DNA from: Dentipellis sp. KUC8613
Lineage: Eukaryota > Basidiomycota > Agaricomycetes > Russulales > Hericiaceae
NCBI GenBank assembly: GCA_002286715.1
Contig: NSJX01000001.1
Coordinates: 993,835-1,057,834, forward strand
Direction: 5' to 3'
DNA length: 64,000 nt
Part shown: positions 1 to 11,811 of the stretch, in pieces
Layout of the letters: each line of letters begins with the position of its first letter
How positions within the stretch are numbered: the first letter of the stretch is position 1
Program-made: the position numbers and the translations under genes
The notes under the pieces: generated by a model
What the model was told of the DNA's origin: nothing
Database searches by the model: none
The model's input: only the letters and a program-made list of their open reading frames with translations

Positions 1-667
1 TCGAAGGCGAACAGACGTACATTACCCGACCCCCTGCTTCGATAACTCGTCTCTTCATTTCGATATCCGTTGTGTCCCGCAAATAGCCGTTTATGTACAC
101 TCGGACATTCTGCAGTATCTTGTGATCTTCTAGGGCGGCCTGCTCCACGAGTTTCTTTTGCCTATCTTCAAGGTACGTTCGCCGATTTCCGTGACGTTCT
201 GCGCGTTGATGTCCTGTTACAGTAGACGACACATGATCTGCAGATTGTCAGACGTGGTCGCTTTCAACGGCATTTGGGCAGTGACCGACATGTTCGAAGC
301 CCACTCTCAGAATGGGTGATTGGATTGGATTCGTCGGCTAGGGTACTGAGCAAATGCCTTGTCAATCTCTTGGAAGGAACGTCTTTGAGCCGGTTGGACT
401 CGGGCTTGCTATATGGAGATATACTTCTGCTGCCATCATGCCTTATTATTAACACCGCGGCTCGGAAACACAGCAAGACTTGCGATTTCACCTCTTCATT
501 TTGATATCCATGACATTTGTTGAATCTTCGAATCCCAAGTCTTCCGGGTCTGTCGCATTAGCAGTACACGCCATATCCCTGTTGAATCCCGTCGCTGTTT
601 TGCCTTTGAACTTAATGACGTCGGGGTTCTTGTGTTTCGGTTTTGTTATGGTGACAAACTTGTCCAT
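1..667 (-). CDS. BRCT-domain protein, 5' part only (cut by the window edge)
   Basis: The reading frame starts at the ATG complementary to 665-667 (MDKFVTITK...). Three exons join in frame: 492-667, 290-429, and 26 or below to 237. The introns at 430-491 and 238-289 have GT/AG ends. After about 130 residues of charged, low-complexity sequence the third exon reads ILQNVRVYINGYL followed by TTDIEMKRRVIEAGG, which looks like the first strand and helix of a BRCT domain, the phosphopeptide-binding module of DNA damage proteins. The YINGY pattern is reminiscent of the REV1 BRCT, but the rest of the protein lies outside the window, so family membership is not established. Either another intron begins at 25 or the frame continues to base 1. 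A (AAGTTC)4 repeat lies just upstream of the start. The BRCT call is moderate; the REV1 idea is only a possibility. Confidence 0.5.
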
Positions 668-741
668 GTTTGAAGCACTCTGGTAGCAATCTCGTAAGGC
701 CCTCGATACGATGCAATTGGCTTTGGCAGTGGGTGCGGTAT

Positions 742-765
742 AAGTTCAAGTTCAAGTTCAAGTTC
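742..765. repeat. (AAGTTC)4 hexanucleotide repeat
   Basis: Four perfect AAGTTC units lie in the divergent interval between the BRCT-protein gene and the folylpolyglutamate synthase gene. This is a short, probably length-variable microsatellite. No function is visible. Confidence 0.9.
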
Positions 766-1022
766 ATCTTGTATCCAGTTCTGAGTCGGACTTCTATTGT
801 GGGGAGTCATACACGTGACGTTTGGAGATTAGATATCGGATTTACCCTCGTTGGCCGGGCAGCCCGGGTGCATCGTCGCGTCAATGGAACATTTGATGGC
901 TGCAGCTGAAAGCGCTGGAACTATTTGAGCTGGCTCGGAGGCGGATGGGACTTCGTCTTCCCTATCGCAGCCTTGCTCATCTCTATACACCAGGTCATCG
1001 CATTCCTTCTTGTTCAAGGCTG

Positions 1023-3021
1023 ATGTCGACCAGAACGTATAAAGATGCCGTGGACAGGCTGAATTCGCTCCAATCAAATGCTGCAACTTTAGAAGCAGTG
1101 AGAGCTTTAGGCGGTCGTGCAAGCACCTTTGCTATACCAGAGATGGTCGAGTACTTAGAGAGAATAGGATACACAGTAAGTTGTTGATAACGTGTATCTC
1201 CTCGAATCTGAAGTTTCGTGACAGCAAGAAGACCTGAATGCTCTGAATGTAATCCACATTACAGGTACCAAAGGGAAAGGGTCGACTTGCGCTTTTCTGG
1301 ACTCTGTTCTCCGTCATACGAAACCAAACTGGAAAATAGGTAATATTACTAAATGTGTGCTGTGAAAACGCTCATGAAATTCCCTAGGCCTGTACACGTC
1401 GCCTCATCTCATCGCTGTGCGGGAGCGTATACGCGTTAACGGCCAACCCTTATCGGAAGAAGATTTCGCTAAATATTTCTTCGAAGTTTGGGACAGGCTA
1501 GAGAAGAACGAGCAGGTAAGCCTTCGACTTACTAGGAGGTGCTAGGACCAAAACCCGCTGACCACTGATCGTGACGACAGAGGAAGTTTCCAGAGACAGC
1601 AGCGAAACCTGCATATTTTCGATACATGACTTTGGTTGCTTTTCATGCCTTCTTGAGCATGAAGGTGAACAGTGTGCACCTTTTTTTCAACTTACAGCTT
1701 TGCCTAAAGATTGGACTTTAGGTCGATGCTACCATTCTCGAAGTCGGTGTAGGAGGGACTTATGATAGCACCAACATAGTTCCACATCCTGTGGTAACTG
1801 GAATCTCCGCCCTTGGTATCGATCACACTGCGGTTTTAGGAAAGACACTCGAGGAAATCGCGTGGCAGAAAGGAGGCATATACAAGGTGCGCCCACATTG
1901 CACCATGCAACCGGCGGGAATTGACTCATGCATGCATGAAGGCAGGAGTTCCGGCATTGACCGTCGACCAGCCAGAGCAAGGTTTGGCCGTGCTCAAGCA
2001 ACGAAGCGTTGAACTCAAGGTATTTAATAAGTGAAATGCAATCGAGTAGTTTGATTTGATCACGCCCTAGGCTTCAGAATTTCAAGTAGTGCCGCTTACT
2101 CCCCAGCTGGCGGATATCCGATTAGGTACGCTTTAGAATCCCAGTCGACTGTGCAATAGATATAGCGAAGAATCTAGGGTTACCCGGGCAACACCAAGTT
2201 CAGAATGCGAATCTTGCTATTCACCTAGCGTCCAAATTTCTGCAGATCAAGGACGGTTATAAACCACACGAAAGCCTGTCAGAGACCTTCGTCGAGGGGC
2301 TCGAATCTGCCAAATGGCCTGGTAGATGTCAGGCCGTTGCCGACCCCCAGTACCCGTCGACAACATGGTTTTTAGACGGCGCACACACTGTCGAGAGCCT
2401 TGAATGCTGCATGCAATGGTTTGTTAGCCCCGATGTTGCTCTGAGGGATGTTCCTGGGTAAGCATAAATCCCAACCTGGGGAATCCGAATCTCACCTTTC
2501 CTTGACTCGCACTAGGGGACGGCCTAGACGGATATTGATCTTCAACTGCACCAGCGGTCGGTCTGGGTCGTCGTTCCTGGGAACTATGCTTTCCAGGGCT
2601 GCAGTCCAATTGAAGTTATTCGGTGCGAATGAGGAAGCTGGCCAACTTTTGGATCATGTCATCTTTTGCACGAATATCACCTACGCGGATGGAGGATTCA
2701 AAGGAGGTAATATATCTCCGGTTTGGACAGTGACAATGGACATTGATATTGAATACAGACCTCACGACGCTCGCAATTCCAGAAGACGATCTGACGCATC
2801 TCAAGACACAACAGGACTTGGCGTCGGCATGGTCATCCCTAGTGCCGACCTTTCCAAAGGCCAATATTCACGTATTACCGTCGATCGAACACGCTATCGG
2901 TACCGTGCGTAGCCTGAGTACCGAAAAGGGGCGTGAACATACGGACGTCTTGGTCGCTGGAAGTCTTCATTTGGTCGGCGGAGTGATTGAAATTGCAGGG
3001 CTTGCGGACGTGGCATTATAG
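1023..3021 (+). CDS. MET7: Folylpolyglutamate synthase
   Basis: Adds glutamates to tetrahydrofolate to retain and activate it in cytosol and mitochondria. Ten exons (1023-1175, 1225-1339, 1388-1515, 1581-1664, 1722-1886, 1942-2019, 2071-2125, 2178-2457, 2516-2707, 2760-3021) give 503 aa, the usual family length. The protein begins [19 protein letters not shown], a typical FPGS N-terminus. It carries the Mur-ligase P-loop [10 protein letters not shown] near residue 65, GLYTSPHL near 90, EVGVGG and GIDHTAVLG in the centre, and a C-terminal domain ending GSLHLVGG. An in-frame upstream ATG at 945 would add 26 residues (MGLRLPYRS...) that resemble a mitochondrial presequence, so both compartments may be served from one gene. 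It acts upstream of methionine synthesis; MET6 is 23 kb away. Identification is secure. Confidence 0.95.
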
Positions 3022-3139
3022 AATCTCGTTAGACAATATAGTATAGGACAGCATTAGAGGTAGCAGATGCCCGGTGGAATTTCGGCACCTTCAACAGGTA
3101 ATAATTTATAATAAACATCGCATTTCTCAGAAATGTCCC

Positions 3140-4954
3140 CTAGTGATCCCAGCGTTTCCTCGTCCGGCTCCCACTGGCTTCTGAGTCGTAGAAGTTAATG
3201 GCCTGATGATAGCAGTCAGCGTGATTTCTGGGCGAAATTACCGGACGTATAGATGCTACCTGTTTATCAAGAAAGTCCCTTACTTTGATCTTGAGACCAC
3301 GGCTTGACGATGCGATGCCCTGTGCTATGGTCATAAAGGTTTCAAAGCTGATGGGCTGTATCAGGAATATCAGATATATTCAGCAACCACGAGAGACATG
3401 CGTACTTCGTAGCGCAGTATGCGAAGGTGGAGATGTTCATCGTCTTGAATCAGAGCTTTCAGCCGCTTCTCGAATAGTGCGTCTTCCAGAGGGGGGACAG
3501 TTTCCGAAGCATCCTTCTTCTGTCGCGAATTCTTCGACGTTGGTTTAGGGGCCACCGGTTTCGAACCCAACCTTGTGACACCTCCGTCACCTTCGTCGCT
3601 ATCGCTGAGCGACGATGGTATCCGAGGACCAGTTGAGCGAGGAACGTTGTTTTGGGTGCTCTGAGGTGTATTGGATAGCTCGTAATACAAATAGGCATCG
3701 TCTGCGAAATCGGCGAGCGCGTACCCATCGTCCATGCTTCTCCCAGACACGAGTGGAGTTTCTAAGGGAGTTTCTTCTGAAGCACGTAGGCCGGCATCCC
3801 TGAATTTGCTTTGCCCGAAAGCTTGAGTGGGCTCTGGTGCAGCTTGATCGAGATCATCAGCGAGCAGAACCCGGGCTCTGTCCAGGATACCAGTCCTGTT
3901 TTGGTTCGGTCGTGCAACAGTGCTTGTCACTTTGGCACGCTTAGAGCGTTTAGCAAGCGTAGTATCATCTACAATTTCCTCAAGGAAAGTCTTGGGTGCT
4001 GTCATATCAGGCGAGGTCGTTGGCGGCTTGTCTTTTCGGCTTTCAGGGTTAATTTTGCACGACTCTTGATTGATGAGGGAGTCCAGGGTGCCCTGATTTA
4101 GGCCTCTCTTCTTGGCACACGACCTAATGTGATTGAGTTTCTGAATGGCCGTTTTCCGAACTGTCCATGTAATTCCACAGCAAATGCACTTTAGGACCGT
4201 AGACAAATCAAGGTCTTGTGGGAAGGAAATCCTCAGCTGTACACGACTTGATGCTGGTATCTTTGACTTGGCGGATCGGCTCGTAGCAGCGACCGTGTTC
4301 GCTTCAGATTCCGACGAAGTCGTATGTACGGATTTCTGTCGTTTCGGAGGCTGCTCTTGGGAGTAAGCAAAACGCTCGATCGAAACACGGAACTGGCCGT
4401 CGTCGTCGTCGTCGTCGTCGTCGCCAATAGAGGAAAGTGTTCTTGCGCATTTAGAGATCCGTTTTCTGGACGGATCTGGTAAGGTGGCACAAGCCCGGCT
4501 GGAGCTAGCGCTTGAGGACTCTAGATCAGTGGGGGAAACTGACTTCCTATCACAGAGAGCGCCTACGTAGCACACTTGAATCTGAGATGGAATGGGAAAC
4601 GTGTGAATATAACGTACTGGCGTTATTACTACCTCCACGAATTAAACGCATTCCCCCCCTATACTCTGCGTCAGTTGATTCGGAGTCTGTGAAATTCCAC
4701 CTGTTGAACGTACGCCATAGTACAGACAGCAGTCTCCACGCACCAGAGAGTTCGATCACATCTCCTGCAAGGAGAGAGAACGGCAGAGGTCGAATATTGT
4801 ATTCCGCATCCGAGACCACTGGCAGAGCGGTTTCGAGCAACGATTCTGGGATTTGTCTCTTGTAGGCTTTCTTTGCCGCCTTGAGTCTCCTCCGCAAATC
4901 TTCTCTCTCGGGCTCCGAGTCGTCGACGAGTTCGGCGGGTGCGATTGTGTGCAT
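3140..4954 (-). CDS. SLX4: Structure-specific endonuclease subunit SLX4
   Basis: Scaffold of the SLX1-SLX4 nuclease that cleaves branched DNA at stalled forks and recombination intermediates. The 3' half is clear: exons 3406-about 4590, 3260-3355 and 3140-3202 join as LRYE/PISFETFMTIAQG...KIKVRDFLDKQ/AINFYDSE, the conserved SLX4 C-terminal domain that binds SLX1. Upstream is CICCGITWTVRKTAIQKLNHIRSCAKKRG, split here as CICCGITW and HIRSCAKK, resembling the zinc-binding segment of fungal SLX4. The middle is disordered and includes eight consecutive Asp encoded by a triplet repeat. The N-terminal exon probably starts at 4954 (MHTIAPAELVDDSEPERE), but its junction to the main exon between about 4580 and 4760 is ambiguous; an intron ending just before the VCYVGAL segment restores frame. 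SLX4 is divergently arranged with KAP120, with 211 bp between start codons. Confidence 0.85.
4399..4422. repeat. (GTC)8 trinucleotide repeat inside SLX4
   Basis: Eight perfect triplets on the plus strand encode a run of eight aspartates in SLX4 on the minus strand. It is likely to vary in length between strains. Confidence 0.9.
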
Positions 4955-5165
4955 TGAAGAGGTTGAAGTTGAGGCTAGATTCGCGGCGCGTCACTGAACG
5001 TTCCTTCGACGCGTTCGCGACTTCGCGTCAACGCGTTATGTACGCTTGTTGACGCAGTCAAGTCGCCCGTTACCCCGGGCCAGCGGCTAGACGTGAGGCT
5101 GCGCTTTGCTCTCCTCTTGCTCCTCGAGGTTTCAACTTCCTATCCTCGCCCTCTTATACATTCAG
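4955..5165. promoter_or_regulatory. Divergent promoter SLX4 / KAP120
   Basis: 211 bp separate the two start codons, so both 5' UTRs and core promoters share this interval. A pyrimidine-rich stretch (5105-5160) precedes the KAP120 ATG. No specific element can be assigned. Confidence 0.5.
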
Positions 5166-8100
5166 ATGGGAAAGAAAGCTGCTGATCCGCCTCTGCAACA
5201 TGTCTCAGTGCAAGAGCTGTATAGTGTCGTCTGTGGGGCCGCTTCTCAAAATCCCTCTGAGATGTTGCCAGCGTCTGCACGTCTGAAGGAAATGTTGGAT
5301 CTTCCTGGTGCATATGACGCTTTGCATGATATTGCTGCTCAACGTTCCCTTCCCTTGGCAGTTCGCCAATTGAGTATGATCCAGTTTAAAAATGCAGCTG
5401 TAAATCATTGGCGGACCAGGAGGTACGTTGCCCTTCAATTTGCGCGACTAAAGTTCTCCAATCGCGCGTTGTCCAGATTATTCTCTCCGGAGGACAAGGC
5501 TAGGATAAGGGCGCGCTGTCTTGCATTCTTAGAGGAAGAGGATGATACGGTGGGCATACATCGTGTAAGTGAAAGCTAGTAGCTGAGTCTTGCATCAGAT
5601 CTCTAGATGCAATGAAGTGATCGTTGCAAGGCTCGGCCGACAAGATTTCCCTACAACCTGGTATATTAAGCATATCCTGTCTTCCAGACAGCGATGCTAA
5701 CATGAGATTCAGGCCTTCTTTGGTTTCCGATCTTATGACTCGTATCAACGGCATCCTAGAGATGCGCTCAGCCTCTACTACAACAGATCCGCATTCCTCT
5801 CTTATCCTTCAGAGGGCACTTCGCGTCTTGAACAGCTTCCTGAAGGAGTTCTCGAAGATGAAAATGATGACAGGAGTTAACACTATGCGGGAGGTGTGCT
5901 ATTTGCCGTGCAATGGGAAGGCGCAAAAGCTAACAGCTCAGAAGATATTCGCCCAGCTGCACCTGCCACTCTCTAATCATCATGCAACTGCAATCTCTGC
6001 TGCTACATCTTCCCTTAGTTCAAGTGACATCACCCCGCGCGCGTTTGAAGATCTGGCTATCGCGCATCTACTCTTTAAAGCGGTCATGAAATTGGCCCTG
6101 TGGGTCTGGGTCAAAACAAGGCAACAACCATACACACAATTCGAACCATGGGTCATTATCTTTGTTCTCATGATGCACGCCGTTTTAATAGTCTCGTTCC
6201 TCCCAGTTCCTACAATTCTTCCAATCAACGGCACTCCAATTGCGGTCGCTTTCTGAATTCCGCATCAACCTAGCAATGTCCTTGCAAACATCGGGCACAG
6301 TACCAGATCCGACGACGGCACGCTCTCTTGACATGTTAACTCGTTACATTCGAACGATAGGTAAATTCTTCCGCAGGCTGCAGCAGATAGATGTGCAGCG
6401 ATTCGTCGCTTTGCCGACATGTGACGACATCGTCTCTTACTACTGGGACAAAGTCGTGCAAGCAAATGCTTCTCAGTCTTTGATAGCCGGTAATTACTAT
6501 TTCCTTCCCATCACCTGGCCTCTGTTCTCATCCTTCCAAGACTCTCCTGTTGCGGTCTTCCCTGTGCGCTTTCTAGTGCAGGGGATGGTCATATTCAAAG
6601 AAAGCCTGGCACAATGGTCTCCTAGCCGCAAGCGCGGCCCCGGCAATGGCATAAGTTCGTATGTTCAATTCATTGTGATGACTATGTTTGACTATTCCTG
6701 CACGTAGCTCTACCGAAGGAGTTCGTGGAACGTGCTGTGACGCTTCTTGTTACGAACTTTATGCCACTCAATCCTTCAGATCTTGAAGGTTGGATGGCTG
6801 ACCCTGAAGAGTGGGTCCATGTCGAAGAAAAGGAAGACGAACAATGGGAGTTTGAGATTCGTGTACGTTTTCGACATTCGCGATCGTATCATGATATCTT
6901 AAACACACATCGTTACCAGCCATGTGCCGAACGAGTTCTCATGACATTTTCCAACCAATATGCGCAATATGTGTCTCCCTTACTTGCCGAGGCTTTCCAA
7001 AAAATGAACAGTCAGGAGATATATTCGCCTCAAATTCGGTGCAATAATCTAACTCACATCGCCAGGCGCACCCATCAGCGATATGCAAGGAGTCATCAAT
7101 AAGGAAGCTATCTATTGTGCCGTTGGTCGCTGTGCACACCGCCTGAAAGACCTCATCGACTTCTCCGGATGGTTAGAGATTGCACTGGTGGAAGTGCGAA
7201 GCAACGACACCAAGTCAGTGCACCACTGATGAATATGATACATCACTGATCGTATGCGTCACAACGCCAATAGCTATCTCATTCTGAAGCGCCGCATAGC
7301 TTGGCTCATTGGGAAATGGGTCAGCGACATGTGTTCTACGCCAAACGACACTCGGATATGGCAAATACTTCTGCAGCTCTTATCGGAAAGAGGAGCGGGA
7401 ACAGAGGTCGTCCGTCTAACAGCAGCGACAGCAATTCGTGAATGTGTCGACGTACGATTTCCCGAGACCCTGCGTGGCTTGATGTTAACTGCCTGTCACA
7501 CAGACCATAGACTTCAATGCCGACATATTCGTTCAATTCATGGAGCCAACTGTTACAGAACTTTTGCGATTGATCGGTGATGCGGAGAGCTTGGAGAGTA
7601 AACGCAAGGTGGCCGGATGCTTGATCACTATCATAGACAGGGCAGAAGCGAGGGTATGTGCTTATGAATACTTCCATATTAAACATTGACGATTTTGAGT
7701 TAGATAATCCCCCTCGTCGGAACGATCATGGAGCCCTTACCACAACTATGTAATGAACTTTCGCTTCATGCTGACAACCTCGACTCATTTTTCCTAGGGG
7801 CATCTGCTGGCGATGAGTGGCTGTTCAAGGGCACACTGCTCTCAACTGTTTCAGGACTCATTTCTGCAAGTCTTTCGTCCTCTGTTGAATTGACGGTAGC
7901 TCATGTGTCGTCAGTCCGTTCGTGAGCACTCCGACCCTCTCGCCGTCATCGTAGTTCCTCTTGTCCGCGAGAGCCTTGACCCAAGGGTAAAGGGTTTCTT
8001 TGTCTGAGTTCTATCGTATGCTAAGTCTGCTTGCCAGGCCCGCGTTCATATTGATGAAGATGCCCTGAACCTCTGGTCTATCGCACTTCGCAACGCGACT

Positions 8101-9297
8101 TCACTGAACTCCTTGAATGGTGTCTCGCTCGCTGATCTCTTTCCATTGGCCATATCTCTGCTCTCGGAGAATTTGGACCTCCTCGGAAATATAATGGGCA
8201 TTGTGGAGAGTTATTTCCTGATGGACGCTACGCGAATTGCTCAGGTAAATTGCTTCTGCCTTCGCTGTAAATACTTCGACTCATGCACTCCCCTAGAATT
8301 TTGCGACAACTCTCTTCCCGGCGGCCCTGCAGGCCATGGGCCAAGCACTCCCGACGAATGTGAAGGACATCCTCATCGGACTCGAACTTCTCTTCCAACT
8401 TGCCCCACCTTCTGCATATGCGGAAGCTCTCCATGTAACGGGCCTGTTTGCTTCCTTGATAAAGACGATTGTGGAGGACAAAGTAAGGCATTGAATGATC
8501 TCTTCCGAGTCGCGAACTCAGCTTGCTTTTCAGGCTGATACGACTATTCTGACACATCATATCTATATCATGGCACGTATGGCGGTGGCGGACAAGACCA
8601 TCTTTCTACAGCTGATGTCTGCTACGTCAAACTCACAAGGTGTTCCGGAAACCCAGCTATGGGAAGGCCTCCTTGATCAGTGGTGGCGGAGAGTACGTAG
8701 CCCATCTCATATGCAACCTTTTCGGCCCGTAGACTTACGGCAAAAACATTCACAGTTCGATAATATGTACGAGCCTCGCCACAGAAAACTTGCAGCCATG
8801 GGCATCGCCTCTCTTCTTTCCACGGGACGTCAGGAAGTCCTGCAGAGACTTCCCACAGAAATCTTCAATCTGTGGTTGGATGTATTCGCTGAGTTGAAGG
8901 AGGTCTTAGAAAAGAAGGATGAGAGCGATGAGTGAGTTTCCGCGTAGAAACCACATATCCAAGCTTCACTCACTTTAACTTCCAGCGCGACGCTTAGGCT
9001 GTACTGGGACCAGCCACAAGAGTCATTCTGGAATGATACCCAAGGGACAGTCGAGTATGACCGACGCAAATCTGTACGTCGTCTATGCCTCGTTGTCATG
9101 TTCATCACTCATGGCTTGTTTTCCAGATCTACGACAATGACATTATTCGTACAACCGCTCTTGCACCTTTCATCGCTCACAACCTTCAGCAGGCGGAGAT
9201 CAGCTGCGGAGGGACCCAAGTCATGCAAAATCAATACCTAGCGAAGGCAGACCCGGATGTCACCAAACAAGTCATGGCTGCAGTCTTTGGAAAATAG
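5166..9297 (+). CDS. KAP120: Importin-beta family karyopherin (KAP120/importin-11 type)
   Basis: Nuclear transport receptor built of HEAT repeats; yeast Kap120 and animal importin-11 move cargo through the nuclear pore with RanGTP. The start MGKKAADPPLQHVSV at 5166 is preferred over the in-frame ATG at 5106. Exon 1 (5166-5422) contains the importin-beta N-terminal pattern AVRQLSMIQFKNAAVNHW. Later exons give EEKEDEQWEFEIR/PCAERVLMTF and KRRIAWLIGKWV, typical of this subfamily. The C-terminus reads AHNLQQAEISCGG and ends AAVFGK at 9297. The gene is broken by many short introns (at least 15). Exons 1-3 (5166-5422, 5477-5549, from 5599) were checked in frame, but not every internal boundary. Expected length is about 1000 aa. 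The family is certain; the exact subfamily is likely. Confidence 0.85.
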
Positions 9298-9445
9298 ATG
9301 CTCATCACCTAACCCCTCTACTTCATTACTCCATATGATATGAACACCATCTAATGAATACACATATCCTGCAGCGTTGTCATAATCGAAACGGGGACGG
9401 GAAACCGGTGTGTTGGCTTCGTGTGCATAAGGTATATTGACCGGC

Positions 9446-10986
9446 CTACTCCGATACATCTCCCTCACTGCCGCTAATCCAACTGCGGCTACCGATACTC
9501 AGACCGCTGACACCACTGAGACTGCTGCCCATCTCGTCAAAATAGTCACTCCCCCAATCCTCCCCACTGCCCTCTCCCTCGCTCGTCAGATACGCGACCC
9601 CACCTTGAACACGCTCTGCTCTTCGCACCGGTTGAGCGCATCGCAGACATTCCCAGAGACCCCCTTGCTCGTCCCCAGCCCGAAGCATTCGGTCCGCTAT
9701 ACAGACATAACAGTACACGTGCCCGCATGTTGTCCTGTACGGGTTGTTCAATGGGTGCACTGCAGGGCTTTCATCATTAGATGCTGCCGAAGGATCCAGA
9801 TCAATTGTTTGTTGCGCGAGATCCGCAGTGGGGTTCACAAGCTCAAGATTCGACGCAGCATTTTCATGGCAGATAGCACATTCGGTGTCTGCTAGGTGCC
9901 AATATTTGCCTTGTCTCGCCGCTGAGGCTGCGGACCGGTCCGCAATTGAATCGTATCCCATCATAGATCGGGCCCGGGCTGGCAGGAGATGTTGCAAAGT
10001 CGTCAATGGATGGGAGAGACCCGTGGTGATCTTGCCTGCTGTTCGTCGCAGTGTCCGTTGAGGGAATATTGGCAGAATGAATATAAGAAATTCCTGCGCC
10101 AAGATGTTTGAGAGCGACGCGGAAAGTATACAAGGGATCCTTACGGTGAACGCGTGCCAGACCATCTGGCGGTTCATAAATTCATAACTGACTTCGCGCT
10201 TGACGTGCTGTTGGACGGGCACAAGGCGCAGACCCAATATTCGATCCGCAGTAGTCCGATATCTGAGCGAGAATGTAGTCACTGGTGAACAAGCAGAGCC
10301 CGCGATACGCACCTCCCATCCCAGAGAAATGCGACAAAATTCAGCAATGAGACCACAGAGTGAATGGTCTCCATCTTCGTTAGCGTTTCCCATGCTATCC
10401 TTCGTTTGTCCGAAGTGGGCGCTTCGGGCCATGAGTGTGACAGCGCATGGTCCCGTATTCGACTATGAAAGTATGGGATGATGACCGTCAAGAGGAGGTG
10501 GACGAGAAGCTTTTGACGAGGTAGACCAGATGCTAATTAATTCCAACCATGAGGTACGTCATACACGGTCAAAGGCTCACGCACGGGAGGATCGAGAGGA
10601 TGACTTCGAGGTCGTATACCTCAAGTCCTGCAGCTTCGCACCGTAAGATGCTCCAGTATTCCATATTGAGAACTTGTAAAGCGTGAGCCGGATGAGAAGA
10701 GACAGCTCCGGCTCTAGACGAGCTCTGAGCGTAGACTAATAAGGTCTCGTCAGAACGCTGCATCCCCCGAGAAGCAATGAGAACGCACATGGATGTAGTT
10801 GAGGGCTTTCCCAAACGGCTCTTGCAGTATATGGACAAGTTCTTCATCTAACAATTCTGCATCGAGCTGGCCAACACGTATAATCTTTGCTCGCGGAACG
10901 GAAGGGATGTAGTGCTGGAAAGCCTGGAGGCGAGGCTGGGCTTCATCCCATGCTTGCTGCCAAGATGTCTGCATGCTCGAGCTCAT
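9446..10986 (-). CDS. PEX2: Peroxisome biogenesis RING peroxin PEX2
   Basis: Part of the PEX2-PEX10-PEX12 ubiquitin ligase in the peroxisomal membrane that recycles the import receptor PEX5. Five exons join in frame: 10789-10986, 10585-10735, 10313-10532, 10145-10262, 9446-10093. The N-terminus contains VGQLDAELLDEELVHILQEP, characteristic of PEX2, followed by hydrophobic segments around SIWNTGASYGAKLQ, LLLTVIIPYF and FLIFILPIF. The C-terminal RING is C-x2-C (CAICHEN), then an acidic insertion of about 50 residues, then CGHVYCYVC and CLRCAQP, so all zinc ligands are present. The tail is acidic and Ser/Gly-rich. It ends 150 bp from KAP120 in a tail-to-tail arrangement. Confidence 0.93.
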
Positions 10987-11171
10987 TCGAGAGATGTATG
11001 GGGATGGTGTGGATAGCTACTTGTGAGTAGCAGCTTCAGTAGCCATATGCTTGACAGCTGTGTCTACTCATTCTATGCTCTCAAAGTCCCATATTCTCAC
11101 GTGAAATCAAAAAGCACACTAGGTCATTTCGTTATGTAAGTAATCATGCCCAACCTAGTACTGGCATAGCG

Positions 11172-11761
11172 ATGAGCATTGCGAACACGGTGCCCGCGTT
11201 ATGGCGGTAGCACAGAGCGTTTCTGCGTCGCTAGTTGGCCTCCGACGAATTTTGTTTTGTATCAAATACTCCGAACAGAAGCCACAGCTGATTGTCATCG
11301 TCAGAATTACCTGACAGCCCGATTTCAACAAGTACGAAATTTGAAGCCGCATGACTGCGATCGAACAGCAAAAAGGTCGACGCACGGCCATCGAGGCTCA
11401 GTTTGACACGTCTGACCACGCCGGTGCTCAAAGCGCAGAGAGATTTAGATCCGAACGCCGAACGCACCTGGTGGTCTCAGGGTTCTTCAAGATCCTTGAA
11501 ACATCGAGACAGAACGCTAGAATTCAGCAAACCATTCGAGACTTCTAAATGGGTAAGACATGATGTCTTTTTTCGTACCGCTTTACATCTGGAATGACTC
11601 TCCCCCAACCCACCATCTCAAATAACCACCCTGCGCAGGAACCCGATTGGCTGTTCAGAGGCACAGACCTACTGTCGGTGAGTAGCATCAAAGAGGGTCC
11701 CACAGGTTGTCCGACATATGAAAGGAAGAATGGACATAGCACTCGTTTTGAGACGGCATGA
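11172..11761 (+). CDS. Small unassigned protein (candidate gene, 113 aa)
   Basis: I do not recognise this gene. Exons 11172-11206, 11369-11552 and 11639-11761 join in frame (35+184+123 nt) with GT/AG introns. The first intron is long for this window (162 bp), so the first exon is the weakest part. The predicted product starts MSIANTVPALWR, which could be a short mitochondrial presequence. It then has a polar core with ERTWWSQGSSRSLKHRDR and SKWEPDWLFRGTDLLS, where the second intron falls exactly between SKW and EPDW. The Trp-rich, charged composition and the clean splice support a real short gene. It ends 50 bp before the end of the convergent eL36 gene. Alternatively this is non-coding with chance frames. 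Confidence 0.35.
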
Positions 11762-11811
11762 TAATACATAGCATAACACGAGACCGTACCCCACAATCGT
11801 TGACACACCGT

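Noticed and set aside
2448..2912. 154-codon plus-strand frame starting inside the folylpolyglutamate synthase gene
   Set aside because: Its central part is genuine exon 9 (2516-2707), but both ends run through introns; it is not a separate gene.
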